Numbered from the stretch's first letter, positions 11,130 to 22,740 are shown. The stretch: DNA of 64,000 nt from Lithodes maja (GCA_037953745.1 JBAKBP010003083.1:62001-126000); one strand, 5' to 3'. Program-made: numbers and translations. Notes: generated by a model not told the origin, from the letters alone.

Positions 11130-11634
11130 TGATGTTAATTCACATGCCATATAATAGTCTACAACTATTATAATGGCCAGCAGTGAAGACTTAGCTGGTT
11201 AGTGGAGCATGTCAATGAATGTCAGGTGCTATGATGGTGAAGTTATAGAACAATAAAATAATATGGCCAACTCGTGCTGCCGGCTGGTGTTGTTGTGAAA
11301 GAGTGGCGCCCTTCATAAGGAAGATGCTTCGATGATCGTCAACTTGGTAAACAAATACAGGTAGAGATGCGCAATAATTCTTGATCCCGTTCAACGTTCT
11401 CCAAATTACTTTAATTACTATGACAAATAATACCTAATAATACTTATGGAATACTATATTCTTGAATTAACTCTTTATAGAATACTATGTACACCATGGC
11501 ATATATCTTAGTTACGTTTTATATAATAATGATTTGAAATACATACCAAATTAACCTTACATGTTACTTTGTGTATATACAGAATTATTGAAACTAGAAA
11601 TAGAAAGGTTTCTATCGTGGACACTCGTAAGTCA
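11130..11634 (-). repeat. Lone BEL/Pao-type LTR
   Basis: About 505 bp matching the LTR at 23143-23660, which lies directly downstream of a minus-strand BEL/Pao pol. In element orientation both run from TGACTTACGAG to AATTAA(C/T)ATCA. No pol or gag sequence flanks this copy, so it is a solo LTR or an isolated remnant. I could not find a matching target-site duplication on its flanks. The 5' end sits in a small perfect palindrome (TATCGTG...CACGATA). Confidence 0.7.
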
Positions 11635-11655
11635 CGATAGGATCAAAGATTCGAA

Positions 11656-11927
11656 CTGGTGTACATTTATAATAGTAACGCTAGCTCCTGTCATAACTGG
11701 TGTACATTTATAATAGTAACGCTAGCTCCTGTCATAACTGGTGTACATTTATAATAGTAACGCTAGCTCCTGTCATAACTGGTGTACATTTATAATAGTA
11801 ATGCTAGCTCCTGTCATAACTGGTGTACATTTATAATAGTAACGCTAGCTCCTGTCATAACTGGTGTACATTTATAATAGTAACGCTAGCTCCTGTCATA
11901 ACTGGTGTACATTTATTTTTTGTAGTG
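11656..11927. repeat. 41-bp minisatellite, about 6.6 units
   Basis: The unit starts CTGGTGTACATTTATAATAG and continues AACGCTAGCTCCTGTCATAA. It is repeated head to tail at 11656, 11697 and onward with almost no divergence (one C/T change in one unit). It begins about 20 bp after the lone LTR. Confidence 0.95.
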
Positions 11928-12505
11928 AAATATAGCGTTAATGATTTATAATTGGTATTTTTGTGATGCAGAGACATAGTAATTTCATAGATTTCTACTC
12001 AATCTCGATAAAGGAGCTGCTAAGGGATTCAGTTTACCGGCAGCTGAAAAGAAACCGAGTATAGTCTCAGTAAAAGTGTGTGGGGGAGCCGTAAACGAGG
12101 CATGCTTCACTGACAGTACAGTCGGCGGCAAATGTCCTATCGCCTCTCCTGCCTCACCATAAGCCGCGATATTCATAGACTAGAAAATGTTAGGTGTACA
12201 AACGTCCATATTTCTGCCAACAGATGGCACACTGTGAGGTGTGTGGTTGTGAGGGCAGAAAGTAATGAGGGAGAGGAGAGATTAGACATGTTAGGGGTCT
12301 GAAGATGGGAGAAGGAGGGGACAACTTGTTTGAAAGTAAATATCATATTTTTACATCAGTTTTCTAAATCTTGTATCCAAATTTCTCATTGCGTGGTAAT
12401 CTATTCGTTTGTACCGTAACACATGGAAAATAACATGAATAAAACGTCACAAATAACTGTTTATTGTTATAAAGACATAAGTTTCAACTCTAGGGGTCCT
12501 CTTCA

Positions 12506-12581
<76 letters not shown>

Positions 12582-13999
12582 CTGCTGTATGTGACAGTAA
12601 ATGACAGGGATATTCTACAGAACTACAACCTTTCAATTACGGGATTTCTTATACTCTTACCTTACTCAGGGAATCTCACAGTTGCACGGACTAGTCATAC
12701 ATTTGTAATTGCGTATAATATATATTTCCCTCCCCTATGAAATTGTGTGAGTCCATATTTCACAACTTTCTTTACCTGCTCGTCGGCCGAACCTAGAAGA
12801 AGAGGAGGGAGAAGGAGTCCAAGCCTTTTGGACATGAATATTTCTGTTCTAAATAGATGCTTATTTCAATAGGTCGTGATCACACGTCAACCTGTTGGGG
12901 TATGACTACCATGTAAACAAAGTTGTGGAATGTGGACTCTCAAAATTTCATAGGGAAGGAAACAAAATCAGCAATTACAAAAGTAGCAATTGTCCGAGCA
13001 ACTGTAAGGTCCCCAGAGAAAGGTAACGAAAACAGAAAAATCCATAAGGCAAGAATCCCGGAATTGAAAATGTATAGATCTGTATAATTACGGCAATCAA
13101 CAAGTAATTTCCTGATATGGTTGCTTTACATACGTAATAGAAGCATTACATCTGTGGTTAGCGCTTTAAATCATGGAGGGTGGCTTGTTCAGGGTTTTGG
13201 ATATAGCCATCAAAGCAGAGAGAAGAGATGTTATGGGGTACTAATACACCTAGCGACAGTTATTCATATTATAAATATAAATAATGATGTATATATGTAT
13301 GTATGTATATATGTATATACACAGGCAAATATCCCATAGCAGGGGGTGGCCGACTCGAGACAGATACAAATAATCATATATAGTAACAATAATATTAAGT
13401 AATACCTGTAGTACTAACAGTAATAATGAGTTAGTCTAAAACAATTATCGTAATAAATGGGCAAGATACCCATACAATATTCAAAAACTAAAAATATAAT
13501 CATAACATCATTGAATTTTAATTGAATGAGTGCAGATAGTACAGTCTGGGACTAAAGTCGTGGTATGGATCTCCAGCCATCCATTAGTGTCCTCTGACGG
13601 CAGTATTCGAACCAATTCGAGAAATTATGTTTTTTGCTCTCCATAGATGGCTCTGTTCGACACGTTCAGGTAGCGCCAAAAGTAAGCGAGAAACCTTTCT
13701 GTATCTTGGTGGATTACGACCATGCAAACTAGAACACACACATACACACACGCACTACTTAATTATCTGAATGTATGGAATATTAATGCTAAAAGGAAGC
13801 AAAAATGCACTGGGTATCCATGACAGATGTAACAGGCCCACATTTCAGAGATAGAAGTGGTGGGTGTCATTTTCCTTTATAAGTGATATATAAGTATATA
13901 TCCCTATACATAGTAGTTTATTCATGCAAATAATATAACCAATAATGGGTATTTATAATATAGGTCGTTAAATGACGGTGTTGCTAGCGCCAATAATAT
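11928..13999. other. Intergenic DNA with simple repeats
   Basis: No gene seen. It holds the (CT)n tract described separately, a (TATG)/(TA) tract at 13288-13320, and a fragment at 13340-13365 of a dispersed repeat also seen at 63600-63630 (GGGGGTGGCCGACTC.AGACAG). Confidence 0.5.
12509..12577. repeat. (CT)n microsatellite
   Basis: Perfect TC/CT dinucleotides over about 69 bases. The Leu-Ser open frame across it is an artefact. Confidence 0.97.
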
Positions 14000-15896
14000 T
14001 GTTACGTCCTGGGATATATAAACACTGGGCTCTTTCTATTGGACTAGGTATGCGGCAACAAGCAACAACGGAAAACGCTAGATCCAACCCTTATCTATAA
14101 ACCCAGGCAACAAACCACCCTAAACCGTCAAGAGTCCTGCCTGGACAACAAGGTATCCTATGACTCGGTTACAGGGTGCACGCACTATAGACTGCTGATA
14201 GTCAAGCAGGCTATATAAAAGATCACACAATTAAGTTGACTTAAAGCTTCAAGGAAAAGATAGATAACGGAATTAAATTGCAGAAACAATTTAATAACAA
14301 ACTAGAAGAAAGTACATTTAACGTTACGTTAATTAATACAACTAATCACCCCTGCGTGAAAGAAGGTGAAAGCAAACAGTCCTCAAAACATCGTACAGGT
14401 AGGCAAGATGCAGGTTTCTAAACTGCATGCGGCCACTGTAGGATTTGATGCTTAGCAAAGAAAGTAAGTTACGGATTTAGAGAACTCTTATCTCATAAGC
14501 AGGAATAAATACTAGTGATAGGCCATACAGTGTATAATGGCATAGGTATAATTAAATAAAGGCAGCAACTCGCAACATAACCACATACAGGTGTGCTTCT
14601 CACTCTTAGTCAGGCAAGCCTGCTCGGACAGAGTCTCTAAGCCACACCCTGACTCACAATGCTCACAAAGACGGTAAACTGTGGCACAATAACAAGCATA
14701 CAGAAATAATAAACCCCTAGCTGTTAATCTGCCAGGTGGCAGAGGTCTAGCCGGAAGGATCTAGGCTTCGGGTACCCGGGCTGAGCCACCTGCTCTAGCC
14801 TAGGGACGTTCCCAAGTCTGTGTGCCAAATTACTCTAATTGAAAGGGTGCTCTCTTGAGAGACTCAGATCCCAAGTATCTGACTCTCTCCTGGCGACCCT
14901 AAAACAAACGCAAGACGTGCTAGCGCAGTGCTGAGTGGACTAGGCAAGGGCCCTCACACAACACAACACTAGACACACAGGCACACAGACAAGAAAATGC
15001 CCCCAGACTCCCACGGGTATCCTAGTAAAGTCGTGCAGGTCCACAGGACTCGCACCAGCAGACTTTACTTAAAGGATCGCAAAAAAAACTCCCCTCTGGT
15101 CTAGCCCCTGCTCACCTGCCACAAGAACACACTAGCAAGCATGAAACCACCAAATATGAGACAACAAAAAAGCTTCCTAGGTCTCATTAACAATTACATC
15201 TCTGCATAAGGCCCAAAATCCTATCTAATTATCTGAGAGCTCGTCGTTAATACAATAATAGATATAAGGTCTATCAAGGGGATGGGATAATTAAATAGAT
15301 TGGTGAAGTAGTGGAAAGAAGGTATACAAAGTAAGAGAGAAAGTTTCTAAGTGGGGTTGAGAGGGATAGGTATCAAGGGGGTCCGAAGGGTACGACAGTG
15401 AGGTGAGCTCTGAGTCTTGAATCTGTCTGGACCCCACCCTAGGCATGCGAAATACATCCCATGCTTGGCAACACTCAACACCGTTGCCGGGTCAAAATCG
15501 TCTACCCCTTGCGTGAGTCGAAACTAAGCCTAACGTTGCGATCAATTGGCAACAATCAGGCTCGTCCCAAGCTAGTCTCTCCGCGACCGCGCGAAGCAAC
15601 GTCCCCCAGCCGGTCTCTCTCTCCCGCTCGTCTCCTCCCACTCTCACTAGACTTACATCTTATATATTATAATGAAATAATCAACTATCGAGAATAAAAT
15701 ATACTAAGATGCGTTGGTTAAGAATAAGGGCAGCTTCAAGCTGTGAAACAACATAAGAATATCCCAGACATTAGTTACATTGTCGTAGGATATATACTAA
15801 GGAAAAGCCGGCCGGCTGCCGCCAGCCGGTTTCTAAACGGCTGGGCAGCCGACACGCACACATGCCCGCACGTGGCTACTATGCAGGAGCGTCACA
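14000..15896 (-). repeat. LTR (3' LTR) of the gypsy-like element at 14000-20166
   Basis: It runs from TGTTACG at 14000 to GTCACA at 15896, so in element orientation it begins TGTGACG and ends CGTAACA. These are the same termini as the 1.8-kb LTRs of the intact gypsy at 46714-56041. A purine-rich tract (rc of 15897-15907, CTTGGGGGAGG) adjoins it on the internal side, matching the polypurine tract of the intact element. Length is about 1.9 kb. The body differs from the intact element's LTR, so this is a sister family. Confidence 0.8.
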
Positions 15897-16200
15897 CCTC
15901 CCCCAAGATATAAGACACTTGACTAAGTTCTTCATATCTAACAGAAAGCTTCTCATAGTACCACACACTGTTGCGACACAAGGCACTATATATAAACAAA
16001 ATAAATAAACTGTTGCACTCCACCGAGCAAGTTCAACTAACTTAGCGACAATAAGCGAAAACATTCAACTTAGATACTGCTACAACATCTTATACAAAAT
16101 TCTACACGTTATAAAAATAAAGAGTTTTTAAAAGGTTTTTGCTTTTTTAATTTGTTTTTGGCGGCTGCACTTACAGGGGCAAGCCTATTTTACTCCACTC

Positions 16201-19200
16201 TCAACACACACTGACTGAACTGCGAGGGTTCTCCTGCAAACAAACCCTCCCGTGACAAACAATCAGCCAAAACATTATCAGTGCCCTTAGCATGCCACAC
16301 ATCCAACTTGTGTCCCGGCAGCAAAACAACACCTGGCACTGATAAACTGCCCAGTTCATCACAAGACTGGCATTTCTCTTCGCTCTTTCCGGCAACGGGG
16401 CCTGCCAATAACCTTTCACTAGTTCTACCTTCGTGATAGGCGATGCAGCCCCGAGGCGGTCTATGGTGTCGTCAACTCTTGATAAGGTATAGGCGTCTGT
16501 CAGGGATAATGCACACACACTCTCGCAATCAACACACGCACTGATCTTGCCACTTAACACAGGTTGCAAAGTTACAGGCAACGACCACTCACGACATTCC
16601 TTATCCCTCAGACCCTTCGTCAACACGTAATCCAGCTCTGCTTGCACCACAGGCTTTCGAGCAGGATTTATACGGTAGGGAATTAAACTGAGCCTTGCAC
16701 TGTCTCTAGCCTGCATGTCGGATTCTACCCCGTACATCAGGCCTGGAGAAGCAACAAACATGCGGATGCACTGCCACAGCCTAGTAAACAACTTATCTCG
16801 CAGAATAACAATCTTAGTGCCCTTCCACAACCCAGCCGAGACCGCAGCTTCTAACCTGTAGTGTCTCTCCTTCTCCACCTTCGTCCCTAGAACAGCCAGG
16901 TCATGAGAGGGACAATCAGTACCACCTGTGCAGTCACTCCCATAGCTCATTATTGCTAAGGCTTCCCCGCCGATACCGTACATGCGCACCCCCGCATTCC
17001 TTGTGACGATATCTGCCTGCGCAGCATCACCGCTTTTAGCGACATGGCCAGATACAGTCGGTCTATGGTAGGGCTGTTGCATTAGACTAGAGCAGCATTG
17101 GGAGGCTATGCAATGACCGGGCACAGCCACTCCACAGCCAACCTCACCAATCTGCTCAATGTCCTCCGTTTGACCACCACCCTTGGCAGCCATGGGTCGA
17201 CCCTGACCTGGCAACCATGCCAAAGCCTCGTCGCCCACCTTGAACCACCGAAACCACGAGGCTAACGGTCTTTCAACATTCACGTGACCTGCCCACGGAA
17301 CATCTTGCTCCGCCCGAGTTGTGAGACTCAGGGGCTCGGCACGACCAGTGGGGTATGAACTGAGCTGGTGCTGGAGCGCTGCACACTGCTGCTCAGGCAG
17401 GTGCTCTAGCGCTTCCACAGCCACCAGACTCGTGTCCCCCGCCCACTGCTCCGCCGAAACATGACAATCCCTACTCTCCTCCACCTGTGCTCTACTGCCC
17501 CCCTCTCCTTCTCCACCTTGGCTGCGGCAGACCAACGTAGGGACAGTAGGCTGCTCAGGTGGTTGCCTCACAAACTCCTCCAACAGGTTCACATGACATG
17601 TTTCCCCGTCCTCGTGTTTGATCTCGACAGCACCATTACCACACTTCTGAACTTCCGGATCCTCCAACTGCAGTTTACAAATATCTGAGGGAACCAACCT
17701 GTCTAGATGCTTCTGAAGCAACCCAAGTCCTCCCCCAATATCAAACTGAGCAACCCTTTTTTCTCTCCGTGTGTAACGTTGCTGCCTCGGAGTCTCTTCC
17801 TGCCCTACCTCCTCACTAGCTGTGACAGGTCCTGGGGCGTCTTCAAACTCTAACATAGGTGCCAATAATGAGTCACCAAGAAACACTGCCGGCTCAAAAC
17901 TCTCCAATTGACCAACACTTCCCGTTTTCTTGTGACCTTTCCTCCGCGGTTTGATAGACTGAGGTGGTGGCTGCAAGGCTCCGGATGTCTGAGAACGCAT
18001 CACAACACACGCCATGGTTTGTACGCTACACTTCTCAACCCACTCCTGTTCCTCCCTACTAACGTCGGCCGCCTTCTCGGCAACGACCAAGGGTGAAACC
18101 TTAGAAGCAGGCACCGCAAAGTCGTTGCCGAGGAGGAGGTCGACGCCCCCAACAGACAAGTTCTCTACGATTCCGACATCCAGCTCCTTCGCCACACCAC
18201 CCACCTCCAGCTCCATCCGCACCAGCGGGTAGGACTTCGTAGCATTGATCCCCTGAACTACCACCACCCGAGCAGCGTTAATCGGCCTACCAGTAAAGTT
18301 CTTTAACAAAGTCTGAGAAGCCCCAGTATCACGCAATAGCTTAACTCCTCGCCTTTCGCCAGCCCACCTCACAAAACCATGCCCTCTATGACCCCCAAAG
18401 ACGTCGCGGACAGGGTTCGAGCCTTCCGGACTCTTGAACACAGGCTGTGTCCCAACCTCTGACGAACTACCCTTGGCAAACTCAGAAGATATAGGCGACA
18501 CCCCTATGCTGCGGGCCAATGACACAACCTTGTTTGGTGGCTTGTTCGGACAAGCATTTGCAAAGTGACCCTCCTTGTGACATGCAAAGCACTCTTTACT
18601 CTTTGGATTCCCTTGGGAGTGGGAGGTACCATTAGACTTCTTATACGGGATGGTATTTGGGTTATGTTCAGTTTTATTGTCAGTGCTACCTGGTTTTGTG
18701 TATTTATGTGTATCAAAATTCTTGGGAGGGGGAGGGGTACGATCCTTTGCACCCGACTCACTCCTAGCTGCTGCTTCGCACCCTCGAATTAATGACAGTC
18801 GGAGGTCAGCAATTTCTGCTGCCTCCTGGAGAGTTCTAGGATTTTTTTCCTTTATATTTAATGTCAAGTCCCCGCCTGTGCACTTAAAGAACTGCTCCAA
18901 GAGAACCAGCTCACTCAACTCCTCAAAAGTAGCTGCCCTCTCAGAACGCAGCCAATGTCGTAGTGCATCAGACAAGTCCCGGGCGTGTTCTAGGAAGGTA
19001 CTATCCTTGCCCTTAGTAACACCCCGAAACTTCAAGCGGTAAGTTTCTGGTTGTAACTCATAGGCCCGTAGCACAGCCTTCTTTAGCTCATCATAAACTA
19101 CACAGGACTTTAAAGGTAGTGCATCATACGCTTTTAGCCCCTTTCCTAGGAGTCTTGATGAAACTAATGCTGCCCACTTTTCCTGAGGCCACTGGTGTTC

Positions 19201-19929
19201 CTGACACTTCTTCTCAAATCGCATAAAAAACTCAGTCACACATGATTCATCGAACACAGGAACTAGTTTAAGCAGGTGCGACAATGATTGGTCCCGATGT
19301 CTGTTACCTCCCCCAATATTTCGCCCTGTTACCTCCACTCGAGATCTCTCCAGCTCCCTGTCAGCCCGATACCTAGTAGACTCTGCCTGCAGTTCAGCCT
19401 CTCGTATGGCAGTCTCAGCCTGCACACTAGCCTGTCTTTCGGTAGCCTCAACCTGAGCTCTAGCAACCTCAGCCTGCACTCTAGCAACCTCAGCCTGCAC
19501 ACTAACCTGTCTTTCGGCGGCCTCAACCTTGGCCATCTCAAGCCGAAACAACAAATCTGGAGTCAACCCTTGAGGAGGGGAAGGTGCATTCAATGGGGAG
19601 GGTCCCTGTGATTGAATTCCACGCTGCCATTGACCATCAACTTGGGGGTATGTACTAAATTCAGGCACCCTGACGTTTGATACGGGGGTAGAGTGGAGGG
19701 GGGGCTGGGGACCGGGGCCCCCAGTCGCCTCTCCACCCAGGTCTCTCCCTTCTAAACCCAATATCAAAGTCCTCAGCTGATCTTTCCTCATGCCACTTAA
19801 ACCCTGGTGACCCTGAAGACCTGCCACACACTTTAAGCCATACTTATTCAGCTTCAACACCCTGGCAGCGGTAAGGGGCACCTCTAAAAATCTTCTAGCA
19901 CCCTCCTCGCTATAGACTAGCCACTCCAC
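16201..19929 (-). CDS. Gag-protease polyprotein with deleted integrase and RT
   Basis: An uninterrupted 1242-codon frame. In order: a gag region with Ala/Glu-rich coiled-coil-like repeats (about residues 130-200), a conserved gag block (SLSHLLKLVPVFDES, KWAALVSSRLLGKGLKAYDAL), a zinc knuckle C-x2-C-x4-H-x4-C (about 447-460), and a retropepsin motif DTGAS (534-538). All align well with the intact element at 48799-53982. At about residue 777 the frame jumps from the segment before integrase to the segment after it (CHVNLLEEFVR), removing some 360 residues in frame. Scrambled integrase pieces follow (GHVNVERPLASWFRW; VGDEALAWLPGQG). A degenerate RT N-terminus (VKGYWQAPLPERAKR, about 1165) has no YLDD, and the RNase H C-terminus is out of frame at 16190-16408. 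The likely original start, MSN..., is at 19990, separated by a 1-nt shift. It may be a gag donor or simply decaying. Confidence 0.8.
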   Translation of the reverse strand: MEWLVYSEEGARRFLEVPLTAARVLKLNKYGLKCVAGLQGHQGLSGMRKDQLRTLILGLEGRDLGGEATGGPGPQPPLHSTPVSNVRVPEFSTYPQVDGQWQRGIQSQGPSPLNAPSPPQGLTPDLLFRLEMAKVEAAERQVSVQAEVARVQAEVARAQVEATERQASVQAETAIREAELQAESTRYRADRELERSRVEVTGRNIGGGNRHRDQSLSHLLKLVPVFDESCVTEFFMRFEKKCQEHQWPQEKWAALVSSRLLGKGLKAYDALPLKSCVVYDELKKAVLRAYELQPETYRLKFRGVTKGKDSTFLEHARDLSDALRHWLRSERAATFEELSELVLLEQFFKCTGGDLTLNIKEKNPRTLQEAAEIADLRLSLIRGCEAAARSESGAKDRTPPPPKNFDTHKYTKPGSTDNKTEHNPNTIPYKKSNGTSHSQGNPKSKECFACHKEGHFANACPNKPPNKVVSLARSIGVSPISSEFAKGSSSEVGTQPVFKSPEGSNPVRDVFGGHRGHGFVRWAGERRGVKLLRDTGASQTLLKNFTGRPINAARVVVVQGINATKSYPLVRMELEVGGVAKELDVGIVENLSVGGVDLLLGNDFAVPASKVSPLVVAEKAADVSREEQEWVEKCSVQTMACVVMRSQTSGALQPPPQSIKPRRKGHKKTGSVGQLESFEPAVFLGDSLLAPMLEFEDAPGPVTASEEVGQEETPRQQRYTRREKRVAQFDIGGGLGLLQKHLDRLVPSDICKLQLEDPEVQKCGNGAVEIKHEDGETCHVNLLEEFVRQPPEQPTVPTLVCRSQGGEGEGGSRAQVEESRDCHVSAEQWAGDTSLVAVEALEHLPEQQCAALQHQLSSYPTGRAEPLSLTTRAEQDVPWAGHVNVERPLASWFRWFKVGDEALAWLPGQGRPMAAKGGGQTEDIEQIGEVGCGVAVPGHCIASQCCSSLMQQPYHRPTVSGHVAKSGDAAQADIVTRNAGVRMYGIGGEALAIMSYGSDCTGGTDCPSHDLAVLGTKVEKERHYRLEAAVSAGLWKGTKIVILRDKLFTRLWQCIRMFVASPGLMYGVESDMQARDSARLSLIPYRINPARKPVVQAELDYVLTKGLRDKECREWSLPVTLQPVLSGKISACVDCESVCALSLTDAYTLSRVDDTIDRLGAASPITKVELVKGYWQAPLPERAKRNASLVMNWAVYQCQVLFCCRDTSWMCGMLRALIMFWLIVCHGRVCLQENPRSSVSVC

Positions 19930-20166
19930 AGGTCTTTCTCACTCCTGTATCGTGACCTGACCCATCACTGTGTTCTGATGTATTAGACATGTTTGTGCAC
20001 TGCAGTAATTATCACGGTTATAGAATGTGCCTTATCTCCTATGCAAGTATGTATATACTAATGTTATTTAAAGTCTTTAATGTGTTATATTGGTTGCTCC
20101 AAAAAAAAAAACTATGTCCACTCTATTCCTCTAATCATAAGGAATCTCAAAACAATTGACCACTAT

Positions 20167-20366
20167 NNNNNNNNNNNNNNNNNNNNNNNNNNNNNNNNNN
20201 NNNNNNNNNNNNNNNNNNNNNNNNNNNNNNNNNNNNNNNNNNNNNNNNNNNNNNNNNNNNNNNNNNNNNNNNNNNNNNNNNNNNNNNNNNNNNNNNNNNN
20301 NNNNNNNNNNNNNNNNNNNNNNNNNNNNNNNNNNNNNNNNNNNNNNNNNNNNNNNNNNNNNNNNNN
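20167..20366. other. Assembly gap (200 N)
   Basis: Exactly 200 N, a conventional placeholder of unknown true size. A missing ~1.9-kb LTR would fit here. Confidence 0.99.
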
Positions 20367-21499
20367 GGGTGTACGGCCAGCTGGCTCACAATTGATGAAT
20401 GAACCGCTCGGTAATAATTCGCGATTTTGACCATCCAAACAATATTCCCACTTGTTTTATTGTTGTTACAGGTTACTATCTTCATATTAAACGTATAATA
20501 GGCGCATATGGATAAGTATTAATTATCTATCTATTCTATCTATTGCCTGACACCGTGATCCCCGAAGGGGTGGCCAATTATATTAATTATATTTATGGTA
20601 AATTCACGATTTTAGTGAGGAATTAATCAGAATACCTACGCACAGGGGTATGGTGTATACTACAGGGGCTGCGCAGCTTAGAGGTTAACCCATCAGACCA
20701 GGATGAACGCTCAGAAGGCCATTAGCTATTGCCACTGAGAGACCCGGATGGTCTCTGAGGCGCCAACGGGTTAATCTAAGGCTTAAAACCACTTAAAACT
20801 GCACTAGAGAAAGTGTTGTTGTCTTGGCAGGTCGTCCGTATAACCAACAACAACAAGAACACACAGTCAGCCAATCATGTCACTCCTGCTTGCAAGCAAC
20901 CTTACGAAAGCTTGTACTTTCTGAACCAAACAATGCATGAAAGCAGACGACAGTGACTTAGGAATGGTTATAGTGGTGAAATATATCAGTAATCAATAAT
21001 CAATTTTCAATATAATCAATATTATTACATAATACATAATACATAATCCATAATCAATAATAAATTGTTGAACGAATATAAACAGACCGTAGCTGCGATA
21101 GGTAGTGCGGCGCCGCCGTGTTCGGACGAAGCTTGGAATTCCCGCCAAACTCTCGGTCTTATTTCGCTCCTCACATAATAACCACATATTGTAGAGTGTT
21201 CTAGTCTTCTCTCTTCACACGGCAACGCCCATATCTGCCTCTGGTATGCATAAACACTTGGTTTGCCTATGTATTTGCAGATATATGAGTATTGGTAAAT
21301 GCCGATAATCGGGAGTAAACACCAAATCCTAGGCTTTCGTCTGCCACACTGACCAAACTATATTCATCGTAAAAAAAGCAAGACAACAACAACAACTGCT
21401 GCTGGAGATATATATAAGCTAGGTTAGGCCATTTTTTTGCGTATAATTAAGCGCTCCAAAATGCCGAGAATTCAACTAAATAGCCGGGTTCAGGGTTGG
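20367..21499. other. Intergenic DNA, mostly unassigned
   Basis: Contains the possible TTAA mini-element at 20685-20774 and a (CTAT)n-ending dispersed fragment at 20525-20575. No gene recognised. Confidence 0.5.
20685..20774. repeat. Possible 90-bp TTAA-flanked miniature element
   Basis: TTAACCC at the left end and GGGTTAA at the right end flank an imperfect palindromic core (GAGAGACC..GGTCTCTG). Only CCC plus TTAA is shared between termini, so a piggyBac-type MITE is possible but weakly supported. Confidence 0.4.
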
Positions 21500-22740
21500 C
21501 AGGAAGGTTTAAAGGGGCCGAACTCTGAGGGTTAATGTGGAGTTTGAACAGAACAGAGAACAGCTCAGCACTGCAGTCCCAGTAAAAGGGTACAATGCCG
21601 ATGAAAGTGCTGTAGATAGAATGAAGTCCGGGAAAGCCACTGGGAGTTCCGGCATTATCGCCGAGATGCTAAAAGCTGCTGGAGATATTGGGGTAAAATC
21701 GGTCGCAGAGCTGATTAATGAGATAAAAAAGGAGGACATTTTTTCCGATGCATGGCAGAAAAGTGTGATAGTAAATATATACAAAGGCAAGCGTGACTCC
21801 TTAGACAGGGGAAGTTATAGGAGTTTGAAAATGCTCGACCAAGTCATGAAAATCAGCGAAAGGGTCTTTGAAAGCATTATCATGAAAAGTGTTGCCATCA
21901 GCGACATGTAGTTTGAATTTATGCCGAAACGTGGCACAACTGATGCTATCTTAATTCATAGGCAACTGCGAGAGAGGTTCTTAGAGAAAAAAAATAAGTT
22001 ATACTAGTTTTTGTAGATCTGGAGAAGGCCTTTGACCGGGTGCCAAGGGAAATAATAAGGTTATGAGAAAACTTGGAGTAGAAGAGTGGTTGGTGCGTGA
22101 GATAATGAGAATGTATAAGGGGTCACGGACAGGAGTTAAAGTGAATGGGGTTCTGAGCGAAGAGTTCCCCAGTGAAAGTTCGAGTTCACCAAGGTTCAGT
22201 GCTGAGCCCATTACTATTTGTTATGGTCCTGGAGGCTCTGTCATGGGACTTGAGAACAGTACTCCCATAGAAGTTGTTATATGCAGATGACCTAGTTCTT
22301 ATCGCAGATAGTGCGCAGGAATGGAGGGAGGGTATGGCAAACAAGGGTATAAGAGTTAACATAGATAAAACAAAGGTTATAATTAGTGGAGTAGAGCACG
22401 GAACTATGGAAAGAAGCGGCGACTATCCATGCGCAATATGTAGGAAGGGGGTGGGAAGTAACTCAATTCAATGTTGTGTCTGTAGTGACTGGGTACACAA
22501 GAGATGTAGCAGTGCTAGAGGACCTTTGATAAGTATCAGAGACTTTGAATGTGCATTGTGCAAGGGAGAACTTGTGTTAAATGACCCACCTATTAGTGTT
22601 GATTTTGACAGTGTAATGCTGGAGTGTGTGAATAAATTCTGCTATTTGGGCGATACGGTTTTCGCCGGAGGTGGTGCTGAAGCTGGCTCCAAGTGGCTGG
22701 GGGAAGTTTAGAGAGCTGTTGCCACTCCTGACCATGAGAG
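21500..22740 (+). pseudogene. LINE reverse transcriptase with C-terminal zinc finger, frameshifted
   Basis: Several frames read collinearly as one RT: RMKSGKATGSSGIIAEMLKA (about 21617), the DLEKAFDRVP core (about 22017, out of frame), MRKLGVEEWLVREIM, LLYADDLVLIADS with the catalytic YADD (22277-22288), and KGIRVNIDKTKVIISG. A Cys/His-rich finger follows (CAICRKGVG, CCVCSDWVHKRC, FECALCKG; 22430-22570), resembling the PHD/treble-clef tail that follows RT in a widespread animal LINE family. At least three frameshifts or stops inactivate it. The clade is not assigned with confidence. Confidence 0.8.

Larger units (their letters stand above)
14000..20166 (-). mobile_element. Gmr1-type gypsy derivative lacking integrase and RT core
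   Basis: A minus-strand LTR element comprising the 3' LTR, a polypurine tract, one long ORF and a leader that runs into the assembly gap at 20167. The intact relative has about 240 bp between its ORF and 5' LTR. Here the distance from the ORF to the gap is 237 bp, so the 5' LTR is expected to begin in or at the gap. Whether the 5' LTR exists cannot be seen. Confidence 0.75.

Noticed and set aside
11656..11927. Regular repeats resembling a CRISPR array
   Set aside because: Units are contiguous 41-bp copies without distinct spacers in a eukaryotic context; it is a minisatellite.
12423..12740. 105-codon frame rich in Leu-Ser
   Set aside because: It is a translation of the (CT)n microsatellite with random flanks.
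16190..18792. Several plus-strand frames of 60-130 codons antisense to the gypsy ORF
   Set aside because: They are shadows of the GC-rich coding strand with no domains or start context.
20080..20485. Frames running through the N block
   Set aside because: They are artefacts of undefined bases.
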